DNA of 64,000 bases from CAZQXD01 sp964597315 (GCA_964597315.1 CAZQXD010000003.1:57993-121992), one strand, 5' to 3'; counted from the first letter of the stretch, positions 45,671 through 55,622 are shown. Notes: generated by a model from the letters alone, not told the origin. Program-made: numbers and translations.

Positions 45671-46669
45671 TTATCGAGCCTGTGCCTGCACGGCAGTCAC
45701 CGCAATGGCCTTGAAAACGTCATCCGGGGAGCAGCCCCGGGATAAGTCGTTGGCGGGCTTCTTGAGTCCTTGCAGGATGGGACCGATGGCCTGGGCCGCG
45801 CCCATCCGTTCCACCAGTTTGTAGCCAATGTTACCGGCCATCAGGTTCGGGAATATGAGTACGTTTCCGCGCCCTCCAACCTGCGAACCAGGGGCTTTGC
45901 GCTCGCTGATTATGGGCACTAGCGCGGCATCCACCTGCATGTCGCCCTCGATAGCCAAATCCGGGCGTTTCTCTTTGGCGATGATGGCCGCCTCGATCAC
46001 TTTATCCACATGGGCATGTTGGGCGCTGCGACTGGTGGAAAACGATAACATCACCACCCGCGGCTCCAGTTCGAGTAGTGTCCGTGCGCTTTCTGCCGAA
46101 GCCATCGCAATCTCGGCCAACTCCGCCGCCGACGGATCGACCACCAAACCGCAGTCCGCGAAAATCAAGGTGCCTTTGAGTTCATGGAATGGCTGGCACA
46201 ACAAGATGATAAAAAAACTCGAAACCAGACTGTAGCCTTCCTTCAGCCCGATCACCTGGATAGCCGAGCGCACCGTATCGGCCGTCGTATTCCTGGCGCC
46301 GGCCACCGAACCGTCGGCGTGGCCCGAGCGGACCATCATGTTGGCAAAGTACAAGGGCTGTCTGACGGTTTCCCTGGCCTGTTCCAGGCTGACCCCTTTG
46401 TGCCGCCTCAGTTCGTAATAGCTTTGGGCATAGTCCTCAAGGCGGTCGGAGGTATCGGGATCGATGATGGCAAGGGACAGGGCGTCGAGACCCCGCTCCT
46501 TGATCATCTCCCGTATGGACGGCTCCGGACCAAGTAAGGTGACTTTGGCTATGCCTTCCCGCACGGATTGCCCGGCGGCTTCTACTACCCGGCTGTCATC
46601 CCCTTCAGCCAATACAATACGCTGGGGATTCCCACGAGACCGTTCTATCAATCTATCCAATGCTTGCAT
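45671..46669 (-). CDS. pta: Phosphate acetyltransferase (short form)
   Basis: A 332-residue enzyme containing only the PTA/PTB catalytic domain, unlike the 714-residue E. coli protein. Segments: RIVLAEGDDSRVVEAA, the MMVRSGHADGSVAGARNTTADTVR block, and NVLIFPNLMAGNIGYKL near the end. It converts acetyl phosphate from Xsc into acetyl-CoA. It lies downstream of xsc with a 224-base gap and upstream of tauZ, the xsc-pta pairing of sulfonate degraders. Confidence 0.92.
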   Translation of the reverse strand: MQALDRLIERSRGNPQRIVLAEGDDSRVVEAAGQSVREGIAKVTLLGPEPSIREMIKERGLDALSLAIIDPDTSDRLEDYAQSYYELRRHKGVSLEQARETVRQPLYFANMMVRSGHADGSVAGARNTTADTVRSAIQVIGLKEGYSLVSSFFIILLCQPFHELKGTLIFADCGLVVDPSAAELAEIAMASAESARTLLELEPRVVMLSFSTSRSAQHAHVDKVIEAAIIAKEKRPDLAIEGDMQVDAALVPIISERKAPGSQVGGRGNVLIFPNLMAGNIGYKLVERMGAAQAIGPILQGLKKPANDLSRGCSPDDVFKAIAVTAVQAQAR

Positions 46670-46676
46670 GGGTCAC

Positions 46677-46811
46677 CTACTTTGGGGCGGAGACTGCATA
46701 GGAATTTTCAGGCATCCACAGAAGCCCGGGCGGATAGTGAAGCCATGGACAATCAAAGATGTGCTTTTCGGTCTCCGCGTCGAACCGCCAATGTCCTTGA
46801 GTGGCCTGCAT
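46677..46811 (-). CDS. Possible small protein between xsc and pta
   Basis: A 44-codon frame (MQATQGHWRFDAETEKHI, then FDCPWLHYPPGLLWM) in the 224-base gap between xsc and pta, ending seven bases before the pta start. The composition is plausible for a protein (aromatic-rich), and it would be translated in the same operon. I recognise no family, and no strong ribosome-binding site precedes it, so it may be chance. Confidence 0.25.
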   Translation of the reverse strand: MQATQGHWRFDAETEKHIFDCPWLHYPPGLLWMPENSYAVSAPK

Positions 46812-46893
46812 CCAGACAATGATCCCCAGCCAGCTTCGCCGAAGGCTTCTCTGGCCGGGGAACAACGTGGTGGAATGGCAAACGGTCGAGGTC

Positions 46894-48672
46894 TCAGCCC
46901 CCCTTTTGGGGACGCATGTCGTCTCGATTGATACCCGCAACCGCGACCGGCGTTTTCATCGCATCGCGACGGAAAGGCTCACCCAGTTCCTGGTTGAGCA
47001 CCACCTCGATGAAGGTGGTCACGCGATCCTCCATCTGCTCTTTGATGGCCGTCTTAAGCGCCTGGGTCGTTTCTTCCATGGTCTTGACCTGCACACCCTT
47101 CACTCCACAGGCGTCAGCGACCTTTGCGTAATTGACACCCACATTCAGCTCGGTGCCCACGAAGTTATCGTCGAACCACAGGGTGGTGTTGCGCTTCTCC
47201 GCGCCCCATTGGTAGTTGCGGAAGATCACCATGGTGATCGGTTCCCAGTCATTGCGCCCGCAGGCGGTCATCTCGTTCATGGAGATGCCGAACGCACCGT
47301 CTCCGGCAAAGCCGACAACGGGCATATCCGGCCGACCGATCTTGGCGCCGAGGATCGCCGGCAAGCCATAGCCGCAGGGGCCGAACAGTCCGGGGGCCAG
47401 ATACTTCCGGCCTTCCTCGAAGCTCGGATAGGCGTTGCCGATGGCGCAGTTGTTACCGATGTCCGAGGAGATGATCGCCTCCTTGGGCAGCGCGGCCATG
47501 ATCGCCTGCCAGGCCTGGCGCGGCGACATACGCTCGGGATCACGCTTACGGGCGCGCTCGTTCCAGGTGATGCCCGGATCGTCGTCCTCGTGGATCATCG
47601 AGCTGAGTTCCTCTTTCCAACTGGCCTTGGTCTTGGTAATCAGATCCTTGCGTTCCTGGCGACCGGCATCGCCGGCGTTGGCGTCAAGTTTTTCAAGCAA
47701 CTGCTCGGCCACCTGCTTGGCGTCGCCCTGGATCGCCACGCTGACCTTCTTGGTCAGCCCCATCCGCGCGGCGTTGATATCCACCTGGATGATTTTCGCG
47801 TCCTTAGGCCAGTAGTTGATGCCGTAACCGGGCAGGGTCGAGAAGGGATTGAGCCGCGTTCCCAGGGCCAGCACCACATCGGCTTTGGCGATCAGTTCCA
47901 TGGCCGCTTTCGAGCCGTTATAGCCCAGGGGACCACAGGCCAGGGGGTGAGAGCCAGGGAAGGCGTCATTGTGTTGATAGTTGCAGCACACCGGAGCATC
48001 GAGCCGCTCGGCCAACGCCTGGGAAGCGGGAATCGCCCCACCCAGCACGACCCCAGCGCCGTTCAGTATCACCGGGAACTTCGCCTCGGAGAGCAACTTC
48101 GCCGCTTCGGCCACCGCCTGCTTGCCGCCCTGAGGACGCTCTAGGCGCAGAATCTGTGGCAGCTCGATGTCGATCACATGGGTCCAGTAGTCCCGGGGAA
48201 TGTTGATCTGGGCGGGGGCGGAGCCGCGCCAGGCTTCCTCGATCACCCGGTTCAACACTTCGGCCATCCGCGAGGGGTCGCGGACCTCCTCCTGATAGCA
48301 GACCATGTCTTCAAACAGGGCCATCTGCTCCACTTCCTGGAAACCCCCTTGCCCGATGGTCTTGTTGGCCGCCTGCGGGGTGACCAGCAGCATGGGGGTG
48401 TGGTTCCAGTAAGCGGTCTTGATCGCCGTCACGAAATTGGTGATGCCAGGCCCATTCTGGGCGATGGACATGCACATCTTGCCCGTGGCGCGGGTGTAGC
48501 CGTCGGCGATCATGCCGGCCGTGCATTCGTGGGCGCAGTCCCAGAACTTGATGCCTGCGGCCGGAAACAGATCGGAGATCGGCATCATGGCCGAACCGAT
48601 GATGCCAAAGGCATGCTCGATGCCATGCATTTGCAGCACTTTGATGAAGGCTTCTTCAGTGGTCATTTTCAT
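46894..48672 (-). CDS. xsc: Sulfoacetaldehyde acetyltransferase
   Basis: A 592-residue ThDP-dependent enzyme. It turns sulfoacetaldehyde plus phosphate into acetyl phosphate and sulfite. The amino-terminal Pyr domain (EAFIKVLQMHGIEHAFGIIGSA, CAHECTAGMIADGYTRATG with the catalytic glutamate) and the C-terminal ThDP motif GDGAFGISMNEM are intact; the middle has NQ-type KTIGQGGFQEVEQMALFEDM, a strong Xsc signature. The ATG at MKMTTEEAF is eight bases after CAGGAG. It is the diagnostic gene for taurine or other C2-sulfonate dissimilation and starts the xsc-pta-tauZ arm. Confidence 0.93.
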   Translation of the reverse strand: MKMTTEEAFIKVLQMHGIEHAFGIIGSAMMPISDLFPAAGIKFWDCAHECTAGMIADGYTRATGKMCMSIAQNGPGITNFVTAIKTAYWNHTPMLLVTPQAANKTIGQGGFQEVEQMALFEDMVCYQEEVRDPSRMAEVLNRVIEEAWRGSAPAQINIPRDYWTHVIDIELPQILRLERPQGGKQAVAEAAKLLSEAKFPVILNGAGVVLGGAIPASQALAERLDAPVCCNYQHNDAFPGSHPLACGPLGYNGSKAAMELIAKADVVLALGTRLNPFSTLPGYGINYWPKDAKIIQVDINAARMGLTKKVSVAIQGDAKQVAEQLLEKLDANAGDAGRQERKDLITKTKASWKEELSSMIHEDDDPGITWNERARKRDPERMSPRQAWQAIMAALPKEAIISSDIGNNCAIGNAYPSFEEGRKYLAPGLFGPCGYGLPAILGAKIGRPDMPVVGFAGDGAFGISMNEMTACGRNDWEPITMVIFRNYQWGAEKRNTTLWFDDNFVGTELNVGVNYAKVADACGVKGVQVKTMEETTQALKTAIKEQMEDRVTTFIEVVLNQELGEPFRRDAMKTPVAVAGINRDDMRPQKGG

Positions 48673-48887
48673 GCTATGAACTCCTGAGTTGGATTGAGTG
48701 GGAGCGGACGGCTCGGAAAAATTCATCCGCGAAGCACCCCAACCACTGACCGAGCCGCCGGGCGCGTGAACCCTTTGCGAATCGACAACGGCGAAGGTGG
48801 GTCCTGAACCGGCGGTCGGCGGATACCCTGGGCCGATCCACCTGAGTGGAGTACATCCCAGCGCCGCGACCGAAGAGCTGGCGCCCC

Positions 48888-48963
48888 TGAAAATGTCTTG
48901 TTGACAATAAGGTAGGGTTCAATCGGCGGGTAGTGCCAGTCAGCGGTCTTCGATTGGGCCAGC
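48888..48963 (-). repeat. Right copy of the 76-bp diverged inverted repeat
   Basis: On the minus strand this reads GCTGGCCCAATCGAAGACCG and onwards, aligning without gaps to 34503-34578. It is 14.3 kb from its partner, and the tau and thi genes lie between the two copies. No target-site duplication could be identified. Confidence 0.8.
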
Positions 48964-49104
48964 TTGAGCGGGGATTCAGTCGCCGTTTCTGGAACCGGTG
49001 GCTCTCCTGCTCGCCCGCTGGGCCGAGTTGGCCAACGCGCTGAGCGATGCTCATGGGCAGGCAGCCGATGGCTTCTGTTTGTGGATCATCCATTCACCTC
49101 AAGG

Positions 49105-49147
49105 CATTTTGTGGCTCACGAATGGCAGGTTAGTGAGCCACAAAATG
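49105..49147. repeat. Perfect 15-bp inverted repeat downstream of fic
   Basis: CATTTTGTGGCTCAC and its exact complement GTGAGCCACAAAATG are separated by 13 bases. A third, variant copy (ATGAGCCTCAAAATA on the plus strand, about 49162-49176) overlaps the fic stop codon. The stem could form a terminator-like hairpin, but no T-run follows; the three-copy pattern also suits a protein-binding site or small repeat element. Confidence 0.75.
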
Positions 49148-49169
49148 GTTTGTGTCGAATTCATGAGCC

Positions 49170-50285
49170 TCAAAATACTTCACGGCCTTCGGCGATGTTG
49201 AGCAGTGCTGGGAAGCACAGGGTCGCCGCCCGGCGACCGCTGGCCTCGACCAGGGCCTTGAGCACCCCGGCGTCCCGCAGCACCGACAGGATGCGTTTGG
49301 CCGTTGGCTCGGGAATACCGCTGCTGGCCGCGAAATCGGAACTTTTGAAGATAGGCCGCTCGAAGATCCAGTCCAGGGCATGAATGGCGTACTGGGAGCG
49401 GGTCAGTTCAGCCACCTCCCGTTTCATGCGCTCATACATCCCCAGGATGGCAGCCGCTTTCTGCTGGTTCTCCTCTGCCTGGGTCTTCAGGGCAGACAAA
49501 AAGAAGCGGCACCAGCCGGTCCAGTCGCCATCCCGGGAAACGGCCAGCAGACGCCCATAGTATTCGTCTCGACGCGCCTCCAGGTAGGCACTCACATAAA
49601 ACATGGGGCGCTGGATCAGCCCCACCTGCCACATGAACAACGGCACCAGCATCCGGCCCAGCCGACCGTTGCCGTCCAGAAACGGGTGCAGGGCCTCGAA
49701 TTCCACATGGAGCAGGGCCAGTTGCGTCAGACGGTCGGGGGCTTCATCGTGGATGAACCGCTCCCAGGCGCTCATGGCATCCGGCAGTTTTTCGGCTGAG
49801 ATGGGCACGAAGCGCGCCTGCTCGATAGTGCAACCCGCAGGGCCTATCCAGTTGGGAATGCGGCGGTATTCGCCCGGCGCCTTGCCCTGGCCGCGCACAC
49901 CGGTCAGCAAGACCTTGTGGGCCTCGCGGATCACCCGCTGGGACAGCGGCACTTCGGCCAGCATTTTCTCGGCCATGCGCATGGCCGCCCGGTAATTGAG
50001 CACTTCGTGAATATCGTTGCGGCGCTCTTCGCTCAAGCCTGGGGTATCCCCCTCCGCCTCGAATTCCAGGACTTCCCCCATGGTGGCCTGAGTGCCCTCA
50101 ATGCGTGACGATAGCACCGCTTCCTGGGTGGTCAGCGGCGACAGCAGCACCGCCGCGTTAGGGATCGCCGCCAGCGTACCGTCGTAGCGCGCAACAGCCG
50201 CCGAAGCTGGCCCTAAGAGCGGGATCAACCGCGGCCAGTCCAAATTGGCGGGCGGGAAGCTGCCTAAGTGGTAGTGAACAGCCAT
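49170..50285 (-). CDS. Fic family protein (predicted AMPylator)
   Basis: A 371-residue protein: an N-terminal Fic_N-type region, the Fic domain, and a C-terminal winged-helix-like part. The active-site motif is HPFLDGNGRLGR, with the catalytic histidine and the nucleotide-binding GNGR. The autoinhibitory motif SSRIEGT matches (S/T)xxxE(G/N) and lies ahead of the Fic core, as in class II Fic proteins. It probably transfers AMP to a hydroxyl of a target protein; the target is unknown. The start MAVHYHLGSFPPANL is preceded by TAGGAGGGGG. It lies directly downstream of an IS3 remnant and no antitoxin gene is present. Confidence 0.88.
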   Translation of the reverse strand: MAVHYHLGSFPPANLDWPRLIPLLGPASAAVARYDGTLAAIPNAAVLLSPLTTQEAVLSSRIEGTQATMGEVLEFEAEGDTPGLSEERRNDIHEVLNYRAAMRMAEKMLAEVPLSQRVIREAHKVLLTGVRGQGKAPGEYRRIPNWIGPAGCTIEQARFVPISAEKLPDAMSAWERFIHDEAPDRLTQLALLHVEFEALHPFLDGNGRLGRMLVPLFMWQVGLIQRPMFYVSAYLEARRDEYYGRLLAVSRDGDWTGWCRFFLSALKTQAEENQQKAAAILGMYERMKREVAELTRSQYAIHALDWIFERPIFKSSDFAASSGIPEPTAKRILSVLRDAGVLKALVEASGRRAATLCFPALLNIAEGREVF

Positions 50286-50293
50286 TCCCCCTC

Positions 50294-50452
50294 CTAGAAA
50301 TTCAAATGCTTGCCACAGTGACCACACTGCTCCAGCAGGTCGCGGTAGGCATTAGCGCAATACGGGCTACCCCGGTCCGCGTGATGGATCAGTCCTGACG
50401 GGGGGCGATGCTGCCCGACAGCCTGAAACAGTGCCCGGCTGACCGGTAGCCA
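50294..50452 (-). pseudogene. IS3-family transposase (OrfB) C-terminal remnant
   Basis: The minus strand encodes a short open segment bounded by stop codons with GLIHHADRGSPYCANAYRDL and LLEQCG. It matches the DDE integrase core around the second catalytic aspartate (HHSDRGSQY type). The rest of the element is gone. It lies between the sugar operon and fic and shows that this junction has hosted transposition. Confidence 0.78.
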
Positions 50453-50519
50453 TTAACTGAATACTGATCAGCCCCTGCCTGGGATACAAGCCGTCGCCGT
50501 ATCCCAGCCTGGCGGATCG

Positions 50520-51662
<1,143 letters not shown>

Positions 51663-51688
51663 GATTCTGGCTCCTCAATTTGAACGCA

Positions 51689-53845
51689 TTATTGTGAACA
51701 GCGTTGAAGATGGATTAACAGGACTGTCTCCGGCGGCAAAATTGGAATTTGCAGACCGACGTTGGCCAGTATCACCCCCGGCACTTTCAGGGTTCCCGCC
51801 TCCAGGGCGCACAAGCCTTGAGTCTTGAACTTCACGTGCGGTGGCGGCGGACCCGCCAGGTGCAGCCGATACACCGCGTCCGAATCAAGACCGGGCAGAC
51901 GAACGGGCGGGGATATGCGCAACCTTGAGGTCATCGTCTGGACGATGGCGAACAGCGCCTCGCCCTTGTCCGGCGCCACTACGCCATGGCCGCCCCGACC
52001 GGCTTCCCGACGGGCGGACAAGAGGTGAGTTCGGCCGCCGTGCAACAACTCCCGAAACCGTTTGTAAGTTTCGATCCACGCCTTGATCTCCGAGCGTTCC
52101 TGGTCGTCGAGTGTACGCACATCCAGTTCCAAGCCCAGGTGGCCGAACAACGCAATGGAGGCGCGAAACGCCAGTGTGTGACGCCGGTAACCGATGTGGG
52201 CTGGACTGGGTCCGATATGGGCGCCCATGAGTTCCGGCGGATAAAAGCGCAGAAAGCCTTGCTGGATCGTCTGGCGCTCCAGGGCATCGTTGTTGTCGCT
52301 AGTCCATATGCGGTGGGTGTAATTCAGGATGCCGTAATCCGCCCGCCCGGCCCCCGAAGCGCAAGATTCGATCTCCACCTGGGGATGGGCTTTGCGAAAC
52401 CGGTCCAAAAGCCCATACAGCGCCAGGGTCTGGCGTCGATAAACAGCGGCGCCCTGGTTACGGCTGCTGCCGGGGGTAGCCAGATCCCGGTTCATATCCC
52501 ACTTCAGATAGCCGATGGGGTGGTCGGTCAGTAGCTTGTTGATGGTGTCGAACAGATAATCGGAGACCTCTTCCCGGCTCAGGTCCAGCACGAGCTGATG
52601 GCGGCCGAGGACCATGGGCCGGTCCTTGAGATGTAACGCCCAGTCTGGATGGTTGCGGTACAAATCGCTGTCTGGATTGATCATCTCCGGCTCGATCCAC
52701 AAGCCGAACTCCATGCCCAAACCGGTGACATAGTCGACCAGGGGGCCGAGGCCCTGGGGGTATTTCTTCGGATCGGGAATCCAGTCTCCCAAGGCCGCGC
52801 GGTCGTGATCACGGCCTTTGAACCAGCCATCATCCAGCACAAAGCGCTCCACACCCAATTCCGCCCCGTTCCGGGCCAATTCCTTGAGGCTATCCAGGTC
52901 ATGATCGAAATACAGCGCCTCCCAGGTATTGATATGCACGGGTCGTTGGCCCATACGGCCACCCGGCCATTTCAGAATCCGTCGGCGCACGAAACGGTGA
53001 AAGCTGTCACTGAGCTTGTTCAGGCCGGTGGCGGCATAGGCGGCATATACCGGGGGGGACTGATAAGACTCGCCAGGCGCCAGGACCACTTCCCCCGGCG
53101 CCAGCCATTCCCCGAGTTCCACTTGGCGGGTGCTTTCGTTCAGGCCCTCTACCTCCACACGATGGTTGCCGCTCCAGCCCAAATGAAAGCCGTAGACTTC
53201 TCCCGCCTCCTCGGAAAATCCCCCGGTCCCTACGATCACCTGAGGAAAGGTGTCGTGGGAGGTCCGTCCGCGACGGTTTTCGCGGCTCCAGTTCCCTAGT
53301 CCGGGCTGCAAGCGCCGCTCCTGAAACTCCTGCGCCCATTGCCCTTCGAAGTTGAGCACCTCCACGCAACGGGCCGGGACCGCGAAAGCGCCCGCAGCGC
53401 ACCAGTCGAGCCGATAATCGTCGCTGCCGGCGTTGCGTAACCGTGTGCGCCGGGTCAGCACGTCGGTCTCGGCATCCATGCTGATTTCCAGAGTCAGTTC
53501 CAAGCCGGCCACGGTGTCCTGGCAATGGAGTAAAACCACGCCTTCTTGCGTTTTCTCTACCCCGGATAATGCAAACACAGTGGCCCAGTCGCGCCGGTCG
53601 CGGCAGCCCGTCAGTCCCGCCACCCCAAACCATCCGAAGCCGAATTCGGGCAGCAGCGCCAGCGCCACGTCCTGATCTAAGCCGGCTTGAGGCAGTGGCC
53701 GTTCGAGCAACACCGGCAAAACGTCCAAATCGGTGTTCTCGGGTAGCAGCCGCCCCCAATACCGACACAGGGGCATTCCCTTGCCCGATACATCAATGAC
53801 GTAGGTACTGCGCTGGCCGTCGAGCCTGATGAACGAGTCACTCAT
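51689..53845 (-). CDS. Alpha-galactosidase, GH36 family
   Basis: A 718-residue GH36 enzyme. The N-terminal beta-sandwich is followed by the catalytic barrel; the nucleophile region is YLKWDMNRD and the acid/base region SCASGAGRAD. NTWEALYFDHD and LDDGWFKGRDHDRAALGDW are further family blocks. It hydrolyses terminal alpha-1,6-galactosides such as melibiose and raffinose. No signal peptide is seen, so it should act on imported oligosaccharide. Its ATG overlaps the upstream permease stop by four bases. I place the start at MSDSFIRLDGQRST; a longer frame to 53968 would lie in the permease gene. Confidence 0.92.
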   Translation of the reverse strand: MSDSFIRLDGQRSTYVIDVSGKGMPLCRYWGRLLPENTDLDVLPVLLERPLPQAGLDQDVALALLPEFGFGWFGVAGLTGCRDRRDWATVFALSGVEKTQEGVVLLHCQDTVAGLELTLEISMDAETDVLTRRTRLRNAGSDDYRLDWCAAGAFAVPARCVEVLNFEGQWAQEFQERRLQPGLGNWSRENRRGRTSHDTFPQVIVGTGGFSEEAGEVYGFHLGWSGNHRVEVEGLNESTRQVELGEWLAPGEVVLAPGESYQSPPVYAAYAATGLNKLSDSFHRFVRRRILKWPGGRMGQRPVHINTWEALYFDHDLDSLKELARNGAELGVERFVLDDGWFKGRDHDRAALGDWIPDPKKYPQGLGPLVDYVTGLGMEFGLWIEPEMINPDSDLYRNHPDWALHLKDRPMVLGRHQLVLDLSREEVSDYLFDTINKLLTDHPIGYLKWDMNRDLATPGSSRNQGAAVYRRQTLALYGLLDRFRKAHPQVEIESCASGAGRADYGILNYTHRIWTSDNNDALERQTIQQGFLRFYPPELMGAHIGPSPAHIGYRRHTLAFRASIALFGHLGLELDVRTLDDQERSEIKAWIETYKRFRELLHGGRTHLLSARREAGRGGHGVVAPDKGEALFAIVQTMTSRLRISPPVRLPGLDSDAVYRLHLAGPPPPHVKFKTQGLCALEAGTLKVPGVILANVGLQIPILPPETVLLIHLQRCSQ

Positions 53846-54693
53846 CCCTTGGTCGCCCCCATGGTCAGACCGGCGATAAAGTGCTTCTGCATGGCGAAGA
53901 ACATAATCACCGGCGGCAGCGCGGCGACGATGGAACCGGCGGAGATTAGGTTCCAGGAGGCGACCCACTGGCCGCGCAAGGCGGTCAGCCCTACGGTGAT
54001 GGGCCGAGCCTCGTCACTCTGCACCAGGGTCAAGGCCCAGAAATAATCGTTCCAGATGAAGGTGAAGATCAGCACCGACAGGGCCGCCATGGCCGGACGG
54101 ATCAGGGGCAGCACCACCTTAAAGAAAATCTGGAATTCCGAGGCTCCTTCCACCCGCGCCGCTTCGATCAACTCATGGGGTAGGCCCTTGATAAAGTTGC
54201 GCATAAACAGGGTGCAGAACCCGGACTGGAAGGCGATATGGAACAGGATCAGCGCCCATACCGTGTCGTACATGCCCATGGCGATGGTCAGGTTACGCAC
54301 CGGAATCATCAGAATCTGGAAGGGGATGAAATTACCGGCGATGAATAGGGCGAACAACAGAATATTGCCCCGAAACCGGTACTTGGCCAGGGCGAAACCG
54401 GCCATGGTGCTGATGGCCACCGTCCCGAACACCGTGGGCAGGGTGATGATCAGGCTATTCAGGAAATAAGTCGCCATGGGGGTGGCGGTGAACACCTGGG
54501 TGTAGTTCTCCAGGATGGCCCACTCGCTGGGCATGCCCCAGTAATTGCCCATGGATAGGTCTTGCAGGGAACGCGCCGAGGTCATCAGCACCGCCAGCAG
54601 GGGCAGCAGCCAAATCAACAGGGCGATGGGCAGGCTGATTTTGTAGGCGAGCCGCATCGGGGCGGAGGTTTTTTCGATGGGCGTGGGAAACAT
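53842..54693 (-). CDS. Sugar ABC transporter permease (MalG type)
   Basis: A 283-residue inner-membrane protein with six predicted helices. The cytoplasmic EAA loop HELIEAARVEGASEFQIFFKVVLPLIRPA contacts the ATPase. It forms the galactoside channel with the permease encoded just upstream. Start and end overlap its neighbours (one base and four bases), so the operon is translationally coupled. Confidence 0.92.
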   Translation of the reverse strand: MFPTPIEKTSAPMRLAYKISLPIALLIWLLPLLAVLMTSARSLQDLSMGNYWGMPSEWAILENYTQVFTATPMATYFLNSLIITLPTVFGTVAISTMAGFALAKYRFRGNILLFALFIAGNFIPFQILMIPVRNLTIAMGMYDTVWALILFHIAFQSGFCTLFMRNFIKGLPHELIEAARVEGASEFQIFFKVVLPLIRPAMAALSVLIFTFIWNDYFWALTLVQSDEARPITVGLTALRGQWVASWNLISAGSIVAALPPVIMFFAMQKHFIAGLTMGATKG

Positions 54694-55622
54694 TAGTGGC
54701 CTCCCCGCTCGTCGCGGATCATGCGGGTCAAGAAATAGGCGATGTACACGGCCATGATCAGGAACAGCACCACCGCGATGGCCGCTCCGTAGCCGACCCG
54801 GAAGTTGGTGATGGATTCCTCGTACATCATATAGGCCAGCACCGAGGAGCTACCAAACGGCCCACCGGCGGTCATGACCGCGATCAGGTCGAAGCTGCGC
54901 AGGGCGCCGATCACCGTCACCACAATGGCCACGAAAGTGGCGGGCTTGAGCTGGGGCAGGATCACATGGCGCAGCAGCGTCCAGCCCTTGGCCCCCTCGA
55001 TACGGGCCGCTTCGATCTGCTCGGGGTTGACGTTATTCAGTCCGGTCAGATACAGAATCATGCAGTAGGCGGTCTGGGGCCAAAGCCCGGCGAAGATAAT
55101 CCCGTAAGTGACGTAGTCCTCGTCCGAGAGTATCGGGATGCCCGTGCCCAGAATCTTGGCCAGCAGCCCGAAGTTGGGGTCGTAGAACCAGGAAAACACC
55201 AGGCCCACCACCACCAAGGACACCACGAAGGGAAAGAAAAACAGGGATTTGATCAGCCGCATGCCCCAGACTTTCTGGTTCAAGTACAGGGCGATGGCCA
55301 GCCCCATGACCGGCGAGAGCATATAAAACACCAGCCAGAGAATGTTGTTCCAGACGGCGGTCCAGAAGTCTTCGGAGTCGAACAGTTCGTAGTAATTGGC
55401 CAGGCCCACGAACACCTTATCGCTCAGCCCGTCCCATTCGTGCAGGCTGATCCAAATGCTTTGGACGATGGGGTTGATGACGTAGATCAAAAACATGATT
55501 AGCGCCGGCAGCAGAAACACGGCGGGCGCCAGAGCCATCTGGTGGCGTTCCCAAAAGGGAATCGGGGCCGATGTCCCCGGGGAACTGGTGTCCGGGGACG
55601 TGGCAACGATGGGTGCTTTCAT
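54693..55622 (-). CDS. Sugar ABC transporter permease (MalF type)
   Basis: A 309-residue six-helix permease with the EAA loop EQIEAARIEGAKGWTLLRHVILPQLKPA. Together with the MalG-type partner it makes the transport channel of a carbohydrate uptake (CUT1) system. The ATG has GGAGGTG upstream. It follows the second binding protein by 64 bases. Confidence 0.92.
   Translation of the reverse strand: MKAPIVATSPDTSSPGTSAPIPFWERHQMALAPAVFLLPALIMFLIYVINPIVQSIWISLHEWDGLSDKVFVGLANYYELFDSEDFWTAVWNNILWLVFYMLSPVMGLAIALYLNQKVWGMRLIKSLFFFPFVVSLVVVGLVFSWFYDPNFGLLAKILGTGIPILSDEDYVTYGIIFAGLWPQTAYCMILYLTGLNNVNPEQIEAARIEGAKGWTLLRHVILPQLKPATFVAIVVTVIGALRSFDLIAVMTAGGPFGSSSVLAYMMYEESITNFRVGYGAAIAVVLFLIMAVYIAYFLTRMIRDERGGH

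Larger units (their letters stand above)
48673..49169. other. Intergenic region between xsc and fic
   Basis: About 500 bases without a convincing gene. It holds the xsc leader, the right copy of the 76-bp repeat, and the repeats at the fic 3' end. An open leftward frame over 48674-49093 has no family features. Confidence 0.5.

Noticed and set aside
46801..48144. 447-codon plus-strand frame opposite xsc
   Set aside because: Antisense shadow of a well-supported ThDP enzyme; low-complexity His/Gly/Arg composition.
48674..49093. 139-codon minus-strand frame over the right 76-bp repeat
   Set aside because: No family features and it runs through the xsc leader; best treated as chance or decayed sequence.
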